DNA of 64,000 nt from Clostridium sp. CS001 (GCF_020443565.1 NZ_JAIZZN010000001.1:124001-188000); one strand, 5' to 3'; positions 35,277-44,382 are shown, counted from the first letter of the stretch. Made by a program: numbers and translations. Notes: generated by a model from the letters alone, not told the origin.

Positions 35277-35785
35277 TCATTTTTACTATAAACATATTCA
35301 AATGACTTAAAGTTTTTATTAAGTGATTCTGCATAAAAAGAACCTTCTTGTTCAAATCTAAACCCACATTTTTCTATTAATCTTTTAGACGGCTTGTTAT
35401 TTTGAAAACAGCAAGCATACACATATTCTATTTCATTAGAAAATATATACTCCAGGACTCTACATATTACCTCTGTCATAAACCCCTGATTTTGATAGTT
35501 ACAATTAAGTGCAAATCCTAACTCTTTTGTATCTTCCCTTCCATTCTCAGAATCACTATTTATTGCTATATGGCCAATAACTTTTCTATTTTCTTTATTT
35601 TCTATTGCAAAAATGTTCTTATTTTGAATATTTCTATACAACACTTCCTTTGAATTTAACAAGCTGCTATGATGATTCCACCCCGCCATTTCTCCAACAC
35701 CATCTTGGCTACAATAGTCATTCAAGTCCTTTAAGTCTTTCTTTTCAAAATTGCGGAGAATTGTTCTGACAGTTTCTAATCTCAT
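35261..35785 (-). CDS. RimJ/RimL-type GNAT acetyltransferase
   Basis: The 174-aa protein shows RimL-like organisation: MRLETVRTILRNFEKKDLKDL at the start, ELGFALNCNYQNQGFMTEVI as the acetyl-CoA site and NKPSKRLIEKCGFRFEQEG near the end. I use ATG at 35785; a GTG at 35794 lies within the AGAGAG ribosome-site region. Its last codons overlap the truncated anti-sigma frame, so the native C-terminus may have changed. Confidence 0.82.
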   Translation of the reverse strand: MRLETVRTILRNFEKKDLKDLNDYCSQDGVGEMAGWNHHSSLLNSKEVLYRNIQNKNIFAIENKENRKVIGHIAINSDSENGREDTKELGFALNCNYQNQGFMTEVICRVLEYIFSNEIEYVYACCFQNNKPSKRLIEKCGFRFEQEGSFYAESLNKNFKSFEYVYSKNDWQVQ

Positions 35786-35953
35786 ATATGTCACTCTCTT
35801 TCAAATTAATATATGCGAAGGGTTTATAAATAACCTCTAATAAGCACCACTCAATTATTTTGTCTTATCCTATATTTTCCGTTCTTAAAAAAACTTCTTA
35901 GCTAAAATTACTTTCAATAAATATACAATACATCTAAAATTGGAATTTATCAC

Positions 35954-36487
35954 TTACAAGGTATGCTCATTTTCATTATACGAGAAGTTATCTGGAATTC
36001 GAATGTATGCTCGTATATGTGAATTTTTCTTACGTTCAATTATTCCAGAAATATTATTGATATTTCCTTCTGCTACAACAATTGAATTGGACTTATTTTC
36101 TATAACAATTCCGATATGGTCATGCTCCGAGTCATTAAAAACCTTGTCAAAGAGTACAATATCTCCAATTTCAGGTGCATAAGAATCATTATTACCTAAA
36201 ACATATCCTATTCTGTCATCTGCTAAAGCCCATTCCTCCCAAGCACCACAACCTCCCAAATTACATGAACGACATTCATTTGGATGTATTGGAATATCAT
36301 AACCTGCTTTTTTGCAACAATAATATATAAATGCAGCACACCAATTTCTATCAGCCTTTTCTAACGACCAGTTTGGAAACCCATATATTATTAAATCTAT
36401 ATTCGGTTCTGTCTGCATGACAAATCCGTGAAAACATTTTAAAGCCTCCATTTTTGCTATTTTTGCCAAAGTGTTTTTTGTGCTCAT
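35954..36487 (-). CDS. CHAP-domain cysteine peptidase/amidase-like protein
   Basis: The 177-aa protein has the CHAP-like signatures NWCAAFIYYCCKKAGYDIP (about 48-66; catalytic Cys), PEIGDIVLFD and HDHIGIVIENKSNSIVVAEGN (catalytic His). No signal peptide is seen, so it may act inside the cell or be released by lysis. ATG at 36487 follows GGAGGTGCAAA; an in-frame start 27 bases earlier is unlikely. An AAATAGTAATTTG box shared with two other genes lies 29-43 bases upstream. Confidence 0.8.
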   Translation of the reverse strand: MSTKNTLAKIAKMEALKCFHGFVMQTEPNIDLIIYGFPNWSLEKADRNWCAAFIYYCCKKAGYDIPIHPNECRSCNLGGCGAWEEWALADDRIGYVLGNNDSYAPEIGDIVLFDKVFNDSEHDHIGIVIENKSNSIVVAEGNINNISGIIERKKNSHIRAYIRIPDNFSYNENEHTL

Positions 36488-36594
36488 TTTGCACCTCCAT
36501 AAATTTATCTTCATTACAAATTACTATTTTCTTAATTAAATTGGAATTTACATTTTTCTATATACAATATTTTTTAATTTTGTTGCATTTTCTC

Positions 36595-36996
36595 CTAGTT
36601 AATCTCATCAATCGGCTTAAATATTACAATGCTTCCGTCCTGTTTTACAAATATACAATGTAAATTTAATACCACTCTTATCAAAGGCTTTACTTGATTA
36701 CATTGATTTATATATGTTTTTAAATAAGGTACAGCTACTCCATAATTAGTTGATGATTCTTCCATCCTTTGAACCACTTGACCTAAGCAAGTTCTAAAAT
36801 CCAAACCTATGGATGTTGTTTCTCCTTTAGCTTCTACTACCCACTTTTCATTAGTAGATGGGCTTATTCCAACATAATCTAAGTATGCTACTTTCTTTTT
36901 TATATACCCAAGTCTTTCAAAATACTGTTCTATTGCCTTTTGTATGAAGCATTTATTCGGGCGGTCTGAACTCTTTTTATAACCACTTGTAACTAT
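36595..36996 (-). pseudogene. PD-(D/E)XK nuclease-like gene without a canonical start
   Basis: An open frame of about 133 codons encodes VAYLDYVGIS and KWVVEAKGETTS, fitting the Asp and Glu-x-Lys catalytic residues of a PD-(D/E)XK nuclease, followed by LGQVVQRM and a C-terminal strand region. No ATG, GTG or TTG precedes this core. The ribosome-like GGAGG (37005-37001) is followed by ATA and GTT where a start should be, which suggests a mutated start codon. The first usable codon is TTG at 36804, after the catalytic residues. It directly follows the GIY-YIG gene. Confidence 0.55.
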
Positions 36997-37034
36997 AAGA
37001 CCTCCATATTATTTAGAAAGTATACTTTATTTAC

Positions 37035-37507
37035 TTATACTACTTTACTCTTTACTATAGCTCTACAATTCTTTCTTGCATCTTGAATAACCTTCTTATA
37101 CTTACTCTCTTTTACATACTCTACATTAAAAGCTGGATACCTAAACTCTTTTATAATTTCTTTTTCTATATCTTCAAGCTTTACGTCTATACTGTTATAC
37201 GAACAAAATGCCACCCCAAGATTAGCAAACATAAATTCTGTCAATCTTTGCTCGCTCTCTTTACTAAGCGTAAAATTTCTGAGATTACTTTCTGTTGCTG
37301 TTTTACCCCGCATTATTGGTTCTAATCCTAATTTTTTTATCAGTATTGCACCTATAGCACGTCTTAATGTTGATTTGCCCGTGGTCTTAAGATGAGATTT
37401 TAATACCCTTTCATTAAGTGTTTCATCTTTTGCTATACCCACGTAGATACAAGATTCCTTTTTTATGTCACTTAATGCTGTACCTTCAAAAATGTTATTT
37501 GCTCCAT
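37035..37507 (-). pseudogene. GIY-YIG nuclease-like gene, frameshifted near its start
   Basis: The main frame encodes CIYVGIAKDETLNERVLKSH and STLRRAIGAILIKKLG, then ESEQRLTEFMFANLGVAFC, text typical of the GIY-YIG family in which STLRRSLGA is conserved. The YVG half and the Arg/His positions are seen, but the GIY half is not. The plausible ATG (37507) is in another frame and meets a stop after 11 codons. Moving frames at a T5 run (37488-37492) would join it to the nuclease frame. It sits immediately before a PD-(D/E)XK remnant and probably formed one operon with it. Confidence 0.6.
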
Positions 37508-37554
37508 TCTAATACTCTTTAACAACTATATTTTTCGATTTATTCTTAATCTCT

Positions 37555-37613
37555 ACAAATTACTATTTATCTAAGGATTATATGACTAGTCTTTATTTCG
37601 CAGTTATTTACAT
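37555..37613 (-). promoter_or_regulatory. promoter cassette X, similar to the one at 39511-39569
   Basis: On minus, a 59-bp stretch ending CATATAATCCTTAGATAAATAG plus TAATTTG aligns without gaps to the region upstream of the kinase gene, with about 15 differences. TATAAT is a plausible -10 box. Confidence 0.45.
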
Positions 37614-37786
37614 GGTTCTTGTAATTACAAATTTATGATTACTTGAACCCTTATAAAGATTTAAAACTAAATTATTTTATATCATGTTATTTATTATTAA
37701 ATCTTTGTATTTGCCCATCCTATATTTCTGTGAAGTTTGTTATTTCATCAAAATTATTCCTTAAGGATGAACTGCGCGATATGTAA

Positions 37787-38166
37787 TTATTCTTTAATGC
37801 CAAATGCAATCCATCTACCATCAATATCCTCTACAACAAATTCTTTATTGTGATAATCAGTGACAGACAGCGGACGAACAATATTTGCCTCCGCCTCCAA
37901 AAATTCTTGCTGAAGTTTCTCTTGATTCTTTGTAATAAAATATGCATCATATCCATAACCATATAATTCACGATTAGGTACGAGCTTTTGTTTTTCAGAC
38001 ACAGTTAAAATGATTTCAGTATCGTCACGATACAAGCATATATGAGGCTCAATCACTCCAAGATATTTCACTGCCTTAAATCCCAATTTTTTTCATAATA
38101 TTCTGATGTTCTATTAATATCGTGTGTTGGGAAACCTAAATGTGATTGAAGAAATTTTTTTTTCAT
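37787..38166 (-). pseudogene. VOC/glyoxalase-fold protein, frameshifted
   Basis: The first frame starts with ATG at 38166 after AGGAGGGTATCATT and encodes a VOC-type beginning (HLGFPTHDINRTSEYYEK). It loses frame at an A7 run (38087-38093). The second frame continues with LGFKAVKYLGVIEPHICLYRDD and ends DGRWIAFGIKE. One more A would restore a protein of about 126 aa, the usual length. This is either a real mutation or a homopolymer sequencing error. The ribosome site is partly paired in an ATACCC/GGGTAT hairpin. Confidence 0.7.
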
Positions 38167-38467
38167 AATGATACCCTCCTTAAACGGGTATAAATAATCT
38201 TTGTATAATCTTACGAGTTTTACATATCTCTACGCCCTTATTAATCAATTATATTTTATTTTTTTGAACTGTCCATTATACATTATAACTTGTACCAAAT
38301 ATAGCAACAATTTAACTGCACATTATTAGCCTAATGAATATTTAAACTATAAGTTATTAATTCAATTTACACTTAAGCTACGTATATTATAATTTAAGAG
38401 GATTCATACTTCCATCAATACAACTAACAATCATTATGTTCATTAAGATAAATTGGAGTTTATCTAT
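38167..38467. other. 301-bp intergenic region
   Basis: The gap lies upstream of the VOC gene and downstream of the Nudix gene (both minus strand). It is AT-rich. I see only the ATACCC/GGGTAT hairpin at the VOC ribosome site and no convincing gene or RNA. Confidence 0.3.
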
Positions 38468-38947
38468 CTACCTTTCATCTGTAACAATATGTTCTACGTA
38501 ACCCTGTATATTTGACAGTTTATCAATAAAAAAAGTAGGAAATGCCTTGTACTTTGTTAAATCATCTATTGGTAGCCAATGCATATACTCTTTAACACCA
38601 CATGAATAACTATTACTATTAAGTTTTTGTATTCCTCTTGGCTTCATCAAAAAATAAAAAGCAATTTCGTGGCAATTATAACCTTCAAGACTACCACTAC
38701 CAACAAAAAAATTTTCATGAATAAATGCTAACCTGTCAATTTCATAGTGTATTCCTGTTTCTTCATATACCTCTCTCACAACAGCATCTTCAGCCTTTTC
38801 ACCAATATGAACGCCTCCTCCAACTGGATAGTAATAATCGTCCCTATCGTTTTTAGCAAATAATACACTTCCATCTTCAATAATTATTGCTGCTGCTTTA
38901 TATCTGAACCATCCATCGTCTTTAGTAAATCCACAATCATACTTCAT
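38468..38947 (-). CDS. Nudix hydrolase
   Basis: The 159-aa protein has a complete Nudix box GGGVHIGEKAEDAVVREVYEETG at about residues 42-64, with the G, E, REVxEE residues that bind Mg2+ and the diphosphate. The substrate cannot be told from the box. I start at ATG 38947, after AGGTGGATAAAA; the ATG at 38962 would be inside the ribosome site. It is 33 bp behind the P-loop kinase gene and is probably cotranscribed. Confidence 0.9.
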   Translation of the reverse strand: MKYDCGFTKDDGWFRYKAAAIIIEDGSVLFAKNDRDDYYYPVGGGVHIGEKAEDAVVREVYEETGIHYEIDRLAFIHENFFVGSGSLEGYNCHEIAFYFLMKPRGIQKLNSNSYSCGVKEYMHWLPIDDLTKYKAFPTFFIDKLSNIQGYVEHIVTDER

Positions 38948-38980
38948 TTTTATCCACCTCATAAATTTAAAATTTATTGT

Positions 38981-39484
38981 TTACTTTAAAACATCTTGAT
39001 AAATCATATCCACTATTTCATTTAAACTTAATTCTTTATGTAGGCATACCTCAGGAATAATATCTAATAAATCTTTTTCATTCCACCATCTTTTCATTTC
39101 TTTTTCTCCAAATTCGTGAGCATTAGGCTTTTGCTTATGACGATTTAAGGTTTCTTCAAAAGGTATGTCAAAATAATATGCAAAAATTTGATTGTTAAAT
39201 TCATCAAATAAATTTTCAAATAGTTTCTTATACCACTTTGAATTTAAAATGCCTTCTAAAATTACAATGTCGCAGTGTTTCTTTCCATATAGTATAAGTT
39301 CATTTAATAATTGACTGGCTTCTGGATTAGGTCCATCTTTCACAAATAGCAATTCTCTCCTAACGACATCTTGTGAAATTAGCATTGTACCATGCCCAAA
39401 TTTCCTTTGTAATACTCTACCTGTTGTAGTTTTACCACTTCCTGAATTACCTCTTAGTATTATTAATTTTATCACTTTATCCAT
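38981..39484 (-). CDS. P-loop kinase-like (zeta-toxin/AAA_33 type) protein
   Basis: The 167-aa P-loop protein has Walker A RGNSGSGKTTTG (about 11-22), a DVVRRELL segment near 39-46 that fits a substrate Asp/Arg site, and a lid-like RHKQKP region near 115. It resembles small-molecule kinases grouped with AAA_33 or zeta-toxin folds. No antitoxin gene is adjacent, so a metabolic or modifying kinase is as likely as a toxin. The upstream region matches promoter cassette X. Confidence 0.72.
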   Translation of the reverse strand: MDKVIKLIILRGNSGSGKTTTGRVLQRKFGHGTMLISQDVVRRELLFVKDGPNPEASQLLNELILYGKKHCDIVILEGILNSKWYKKLFENLFDEFNNQIFAYYFDIPFEETLNRHKQKPNAHEFGEKEMKRWWNEKDLLDIIPEVCLHKELSLNEIVDMIYQDVLK

Positions 39485-39510
39485 CGATTATATATCCTTC
39501 CGAATTCATC

Positions 39511-39569
39511 AAATTACTATTTTTCTAAAGATTATATGTACAGTCCTCACTTTAGGATTGTTTACATTG
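39511..39569 (-). promoter_or_regulatory. promoter cassette Y before the kinase gene
   Basis: On minus, AATGTAAACAATCC... to ATATAATCTTTAG and AAATAGTAATTTG aligns ungapped over 59 bp with 37555-37613. The box AAATAGTAATTTG also occurs upstream of the CHAP gene (about 36516-36530). Confidence 0.45.
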
Positions 39570-39725
39570 ACGACATTTTTTTAATAAAATCTTTATAGAT
39601 TTAAACTACTTATTACTAGCCCAATGGGTATAGCAATAATCTGCGCTTTTACACAGTATTGCTTATAACCTCAACAACAAATAGCAATTTGTAAGAGTAA
39701 GTGCGAAGATGGTTTTCAGAGAGAT

Positions 39726-40289
39726 TTATTTTCCTGCTTTAATCTTCTTGATGGTATCTTCACGAACAGCCTGTCTTAATGTTTTGAGATAATGGGAGAA
39801 AGCAACTTTATCGTCAGCATAGGTTAGATTAAGGTCAAATTCTTTCGGAATCCATGTAGACAAATCGGAAATATTGTGCTGAATTAATGCTTCAAGGCTG
39901 TCAATGGACTTATAGATTTTTGCTTCGGTGGTTTTGCGTTCTTCCATTTCTTCGTAAAGTTCTCTCATTTCTACTACGTATTTTTTTGGCAGAGAACGAA
40001 CCCAGTTATACAACAGGTTTTCTTCTGTTTCTTCATGGGTTTGGTTTTTATCAAAGGTTGGAATGTCGCCAGTAAAACATTCGCCTAAATCATGTATGAT
40101 ACACATTCTAATAACCTTATACATATCTACTTCTGGGAACTCGTCCCGCATAAAGAAAGCCATCAAGGTCATCATCCAACTATGTTCTGCTACGCTTTCA
40201 TGCCTACCTTTTGCTGTATAGCAATGACGAGTTGTATCTTTTAACCTTTCGGCAACCAATAAAGCATCTAATAATTTCCTTGCTTCCAT
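39726..40289 (-). CDS. HD-domain phosphohydrolase (YfbR/HDDC2-like)
   Basis: The 187-aa protein has HD-superfamily metal ligands RHESVAEHSW (His), CIIHDLGE (His-Asp) and SIDSLEAL (Asp), with spacing like the 5'-deoxynucleotidase YfbR/HDDC2 group. Such enzymes dephosphorylate deoxynucleoside monophosphates. ATG at 40289 is nine bases after AGGAGG; the frame extends to a GTG at 40310 but that would include the ribosome site. Base composition looks less AT-rich than its neighbours, which suggests transfer from a different Clostridia lineage. Confidence 0.82.
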   Translation of the reverse strand: MEARKLLDALLVAERLKDTTRHCYTAKGRHESVAEHSWMMTLMAFFMRDEFPEVDMYKVIRMCIIHDLGECFTGDIPTFDKNQTHEETEENLLYNWVRSLPKKYVVEMRELYEEMEERKTTEAKIYKSIDSLEALIQHNISDLSTWIPKEFDLNLTYADDKVAFSHYLKTLRQAVREDTIKKIKAGK

Positions 40290-40328
40290 TTTCAATTTCC
40301 TCCTATTCACGATTATCGCTTAGTCAGA

Positions 40329-40478
40329 TTATACAAACAATCTCCTAATTACAAACATTCCGTTATCACTACGAGGTAGCAGGGATGAACACCATTTATA
40401 TTCTTCATGTTCATCAGATAGTTCAATATCTAATACGTTACTAATTTCAACAGCAAAACAAAAATCCTACATATCCAT
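40329..40478 (-). pseudogene. Nudix C-terminal remnant with an in-frame stop
   Basis: A good ribosome site (AGAGGTG) leads to ATG at 40478, but the fourth codon is TAG. After it the frame reads DFCFAVEIS, then IELSDEHEEYKW, typical of the C-terminal half of Nudix NTP pyrophosphatases. The Nudix box is absent. It is a deletion relic. Confidence 0.5.
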
Positions 40479-40567
40479 TAGTTCACCTCTTTTTACAAAT
40501 GCCTACTAACCAAGGAATTAACTTAGTAGGTCTTTTAAGAATATTGTTCATTTTTAAATATTAAAAA

Positions 40568-40729
40568 TTATTTTTCTGGTCTAATTAATAACCATATTAC
40601 TAATCCAATAGGTCCACCAAAAAAAACTAAAATGAATACCAAACATCCAGATTTACCTCTATCAGATGCATCTGATAGAGCCCATATACTCGCAATTAAC
40701 CCAATTAAAAACCAAATTATAATCAACAT
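40568..40729 (-). CDS. 53-aa membrane protein
   Basis: A complete small frame has ATG after AGGGGGTGTTT. It encodes two membrane helices (LIIIWFLIGLIASIWAL and LVFILVFFGGPIGLVIWLLI) joined by the polar turn SDASDRGKSG, with the short tail RPEK. The topology resembles PLDc_N-type or other two-helix small proteins; I do not recognise the family. It stands alone in an accessory region. Confidence 0.6.
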   Translation of the reverse strand: MLIIIWFLIGLIASIWALSDASDRGKSGCLVFILVFFGGPIGLVIWLLIRPEK

Positions 40730-41251
40730 AAACACCCCCTGTTTTTATACTCTATTATTATTCTAAAAAGGATGGCATTATTCGCCTTAAATTACTACTC
40801 CTTATCAATCGTCAATCTATGATTGATAAGGAATTTTTTACAAGTTTGACACAACTCTTTAACTTAGAAATGTCTTCAGATATCCTTGATATGCCGAATA
40901 CCTATAAAATTTTCACACCTTTCGGGCTGCTCATTTTAGACATTATCAGAACACTCAAATAAAATAAAACACTAGTTACATATTTTCTCATCAAAACCAT
41001 AAACTTCAGTATTCTTTCTTATTATAAGCTCGTCTACCTTCATTATACTACAAATTTTAGCATTATATAATAATTATACCTATAATGTATCTTTTAATTA
41101 TATTCATTAAAAGGAGATTCTATGAGCTTTGACAATATGTCTCAAGGTACGCAATTAAATGGACTTAGCCCTAAATCCCATCTGGCTAAGTCCATTTATT
41201 TTTTTGTAATATATAACTATTGTACTACCACAAATGTATAATGCTTGTATA
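40730..41251. other. 522-bp stretch without a recognised gene; two plus-strand terminators
   Basis: Two hairpins with T tracts point rightward: 40800-40839 (11-bp stem, AATTTTTT) and 41157-41205 (14-bp stem, ATTTTTTT). Neither has a recognisable plus-strand gene before it. This suggests that genes have been deleted, leaving their terminators and, at 41122, perhaps a truncated start. Confidence 0.45.
41122..41241 (+). CDS. 39-codon ORF overlapping a terminator, doubtful
   Basis: ATG follows AAAGGAGATTCT and the frame is open for 39 codons (MSFDNMSQGTQLNGLSPKSH...). A terminator hairpin (41157-41197 with T tract) lies inside the frame, so the transcript would usually end before the stop codon. 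It is either a truncated gene start or a leader whose gene is lost. Confidence 0.25.
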   Translation: MSFDNMSQGTQLNGLSPKSHLAKSIYFFVIYNYCTTTNV

Positions 41252-42730
41252 TTAGGTACCACAAAAAGTTCGGTAAGGCTTAGCTGATATCGAAGGCAGT
41301 GCTACGTAATCATCCTGCTCTGGGGAATGTGCATATGGATTTGAAAGAACTTCAAGAAGCTGCTTCATCACACTGTAGTCCTCTTGTTTTACTGCAGCAT
41401 CTAGTGCGGCTTCTACCCTATGATTTCGAGGGATTATTGCGGGATTGGAATTTCTCATCAACTGCTTAGAAGAATCGTTGGACTCTTGTTGCCTGCTTAG
41501 CCTCAACTTCCATAGCTCATGCCACTGAGCGAATTCTGTACTCTCAAACATAACAGTACCTGACATGGTGTCAAAAGTTAGTGAGCGGAAGGTATTGGTA
41601 TAGTCCACACCATACTTATTCATTATACTGAGAAGATCTTCAATAAGGGCTTTATCCTGTATCTCTTCGTTAAATATTCCAAGTTTACTTCTCATTCCCG
41701 ACAACCAATTATAGTGGTACACCTTAGTAAAATCTGAAATGGCATCTTGGGCCATTTTTAAAGATTGCTCCTGATTGCTGTGTAGCAGTGGCAACAGAGT
41801 TTCGGCAAATCGCGATAGATTCCACTGAGCAGCATGCGGCTGATTGCCATAGGAATAGCGTCCTTGAGTGTCAATAGAACTGAATACTGTTTCCGGGTCA
41901 TATTTATCCATAAAAGCGCAAGGACCGTAGTCAATAGTTTCTCCACTGATGGTCATGTTGTCGGTGTTCATTACCCCGTGAATAAAACCAACCAGTTGCC
42001 ACTTGGCAATTAGTATAGCCTGACGCTTGATAACCTCCTTGAGCAGATTAAAATATCGGTTCTCAGAAGCTTCAATCTCTGGAAAATGTCGTTGCAATGT
42101 ATAATCTGCAAGGGCCATGAGATCCTCAGTAGTTCCCCATTTTGAAACATATTGAAAAGTTCCAACACGCAGATGACTATCAGCCACCCGAGTTAGGACT
42201 GCCCCGGGCTGATGAATTTCGCGTATTACTTCCTCACCAGTTGCCACCACTGCAAGACTACGAGTAGTAGGAATACCAAGAGTATACATTGCTTCGCTGA
42301 TAATATATTCACGTAACATGGGACCAAGTGCCGCTCGACCATCACCGCCTCTAGAGTATGGAGTTTCACCTGAACCTTTGAGCTGAATATCAAGCCTCTT
42401 ACCACTTGGAGTGATCTGCTCACCTAGTAGCACAGCCCTGCCGTCCCCAAGCATAGTAAAATGCCCGAATTGATGCCCTGCATAAGCCTGCGCAATAGGC
42501 AAAGCACCTTCCGGAATTCGGTTCCCTGAAAGTACCGCTAGCCCATCATTACTTTGTAGCTCCTGGGCACTAAGCCCTAGTGATGTTACTAATGAATAAT
42601 TAAGAATGATTAATTTCGGTAAATATACAGACACTGGGCTCTGCCTTGTAAAAAATAATTTCGGCAAACGGGCATAACTGTTATCTAAGTTCCAGCCTTG
42701 TTCTATTATTGATTTTTCCTTTGTCATCAT
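41252..42730 (-). CDS. selO: SelO-family protein adenylyltransferase
   Basis: The 492-aa pseudokinase transfers AMP to protein Ser, Thr or Tyr. Visible marks are [18 protein letters not shown] (about 84-101), [20 protein letters not shown] (about 115-134), the active-site region HGVMNTDNM and [13 protein letters not shown], and the C-terminal FCGT. Eukaryotic SelO has selenocysteine near that C-terminus; here it is cysteine. Length is typical. ATG 42730 (or 42727) follows AAGGAGAAAAGAAG. Base composition is clearly less AT-rich than the flanking genes, suggesting acquisition. Confidence 0.95.
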   Translation of the reverse strand: MMTKEKSIIEQGWNLDNSYARLPKLFFTRQSPVSVYLPKLIILNYSLVTSLGLSAQELQSNDGLAVLSGNRIPEGALPIAQAYAGHQFGHFTMLGDGRAVLLGEQITPSGKRLDIQLKGSGETPYSRGGDGRAALGPMLREYIISEAMYTLGIPTTRSLAVVATGEEVIREIHQPGAVLTRVADSHLRVGTFQYVSKWGTTEDLMALADYTLQRHFPEIEASENRYFNLLKEVIKRQAILIAKWQLVGFIHGVMNTDNMTISGETIDYGPCAFMDKYDPETVFSSIDTQGRYSYGNQPHAAQWNLSRFAETLLPLLHSNQEQSLKMAQDAISDFTKVYHYNWLSGMRSKLGIFNEEIQDKALIEDLLSIMNKYGVDYTNTFRSLTFDTMSGTVMFESTEFAQWHELWKLRLSRQQESNDSSKQLMRNSNPAIIPRNHRVEAALDAAVKQEDYSVMKQLLEVLSNPYAHSPEQDDYVALPSISAKPYRTFCGT

Positions 42731-43150
42731 ATCTTCTTTTCTCCTTTCTCATCCTAGTTTTTTCTTTTATCTAAAACAAAAATCACGGCATTTTATGATA
42801 TTTTTAGTTATCTACTTTCTATAGCGACACAAGACAGCCCCTTTTAGTGTCTACTTCTGCCAAACTTTTATACCTTTCCTTAATATTATCACCACATTAT
42901 TATAAAACAATTTTTCTATTTATTAACTATACCTATTACACTTAAATATATGTCAAAAGAAAGAAAAGATACATTATCATTCCTTTCGCAAACAGTGATT
43001 TCACTGTTTGGATAAATCTCCAAGAAAATATATTCACTTTAATATTAACTTTAACAGTGGATTAAAATAAGAATTTAAAATTTAGGAGATGAATGATTAT
43101 GAAAATATTAAACGTTAATATAATACTTATTGGTGTAAAAATTATATAGT
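42731..43150. other. 420-bp region with a palindrome and a possible truncated gene start
   Basis: A 10-bp perfect inverted repeat CAAACAGTGA/TCACTGTTTG lies at 42989-43010. At 43099 an ATG after AGGAGATGAATGATT begins a frame of only 16 codons (MKILNVNIILIG...), which looks like the start of a deleted gene. The rest is AT-rich with no support for a gene. Confidence 0.35.
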
Positions 43151-43573
43151 TCAATCAGTAAAACCTTTTATCTTCATTTTTTCTCCATTAACAAATAGTG
43201 CCATACCTGTTTTCATTTTTCTGAAGTTCAGCTTTTTATAAAAAATTTCTTTGCCAGGTGAAGCATATAGTATAAAATTGCATTCTGGAATTTGTTTTAA
43301 TATGCTATCAACAATTGTTGATCCTATCTTTTCACCTTGATATTCGGGCAATACTGCTATATCATAAATTGCAGCTTGGCAAATTCCATCTGAGATTGCC
43401 CGGCCAAAACCGATTAGTTTATCATGGTCAAAAGCAAATATAACGGTATGGCTATTCTCAAAAGCCTGCTTATGTACTTTTCCTTCAAAGTAGCTCATTC
43501 CAACCTCTTTTAATATCTTAGGTACATCATTCCAATCTACATTTAAACAATTGTATTGAATTTTCAAATCCAT
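43151..43573 (-). CDS. GNAT family N-acetyltransferase
   Basis: The 140-aa protein has a compact GNAT core: VIFAFDHDKLIGFGRAISD, YDIAVLPEYQGEKIGSTIVDSI (the acetyl-CoA loop QGEKIG) and FYKKLNFRKMKTGMALF at the end. ATG follows GGAGGAGATAAG. It is monocistronic. The acceptor is unknown. Confidence 0.88.
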   Translation of the reverse strand: MDLKIQYNCLNVDWNDVPKILKEVGMSYFEGKVHKQAFENSHTVIFAFDHDKLIGFGRAISDGICQAAIYDIAVLPEYQGEKIGSTIVDSILKQIPECNFILYASPGKEIFYKKLNFRKMKTGMALFVNGEKMKIKGFTD

Positions 43574-43677
43574 CTTATCTCCTCCTTGAAATAGTGATAG
43601 AATTTCAATGTATGAATAAATTATAGATGATTACGTTAGGTAATGTGCAACTACTTTCATATTCGCGTTGTGCAACA

Positions 43678-44367
43678 TTAAATTGGCTTTATATTCAAGT
43701 TTTTAGAAAGCTCCCGAAGTCTCCCCTCATCTAATATATATATTGTTTTGTTATCACATTTTATAATTGATTTTGATTCAAGTTCTTTAAAGGTTCTATT
43801 TAAGTGCCTATAAGTTATTCCTAAGAATTGAGCAATTTCTATAAATGATGAATTTAAAGTAATATAGTTTTTATCTGTTATATGCTCAACTATATAGCTA
43901 GATAACCTGTTTATAAGGGGATATACAAAGTTGTATGAACCATTATTAATGTTTGCGTAAAGTTTTTCGCTTAAGGAATCTATTAAATGATGCAAGAACT
44001 TTAGATTGTCCAAATAATTTTTTCTAAGTATATCTGAGGGTATTGCTATTAAATAAGTGTCTTCAATTGCATCAATGTCGCATAGTATAGGAATGTTTTT
44101 TAAAAGCTCTAAATCTCCAACTGAATTAAATTCTTTATAAAACTTTAAAAGCATTGATTTACCATTTTCAAAAGGGTAAGAAACTTTGATTTTTCCATCT
44201 ACAAGTAAATAGTAATATTCAAGCTTCGATTCTGCTTCTAATATATATTCCTCTTTTTCATAAAAGTGAAGTTGCGCATATTTTAATATATCTTTATCAA
44301 ATATATTTTCTATATTATGCTTAACGATATAATGCTTTAAAAGATTACCGCTTAAAATTCTTCTCAT
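43678..44367 (-). CDS. Crp/Fnr-family transcription regulator
   Basis: The 229-aa protein has an N-terminal cyclic-nucleotide-binding beta-roll (YYYLLVDGKIKVSYPFENGK at about 51-70, then GDLELLKN), a dimer helix (LHHLIDSLSEKLY) and a C-terminal winged helix with IEIAQFLGITYRHLNRTFKEL. No cysteine cluster for FeS binding is seen, and the arginine that binds cAMP phosphate is not obvious, so the ligand is unknown. It resembles YeiL/Crp-like regulators. ATG follows GGAGAAAATT. A palindrome between it and the divergent HAD gene is a likely operator. Confidence 0.87.
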   Translation of the reverse strand: MRRILSGNLLKHYIVKHNIENIFDKDILKYAQLHFYEKEEYILEAESKLEYYYLLVDGKIKVSYPFENGKSMLLKFYKEFNSVGDLELLKNIPILCDIDAIEDTYLIAIPSDILRKNYLDNLKFLHHLIDSLSEKLYANINNGSYNFVYPLINRLSSYIVEHITDKNYITLNSSFIEIAQFLGITYRHLNRTFKELESKSIIKCDNKTIYILDEGRLRELSKNLNIKPI

Positions 44368-44382
44368 AATTTTCTCCTTAGC

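Noticed and set aside
38981-39484. Zeta-type toxin of a toxin-antitoxin pair
   Set aside because: No epsilon-like antitoxin gene is adjacent and the protein is short; it is kept only as a P-loop kinase-like protein.
43099-43149. 16-codon ORF with a ribosome site
   Set aside because: It is too short to support as a gene; it may be the start of a deleted gene and is mentioned only in the gap entry.
33302-43573. Prophage or integrative element
   Set aside because: No integrase, structural, conjugation or att-like long repeats were found; the region looks like gradual gain and loss.
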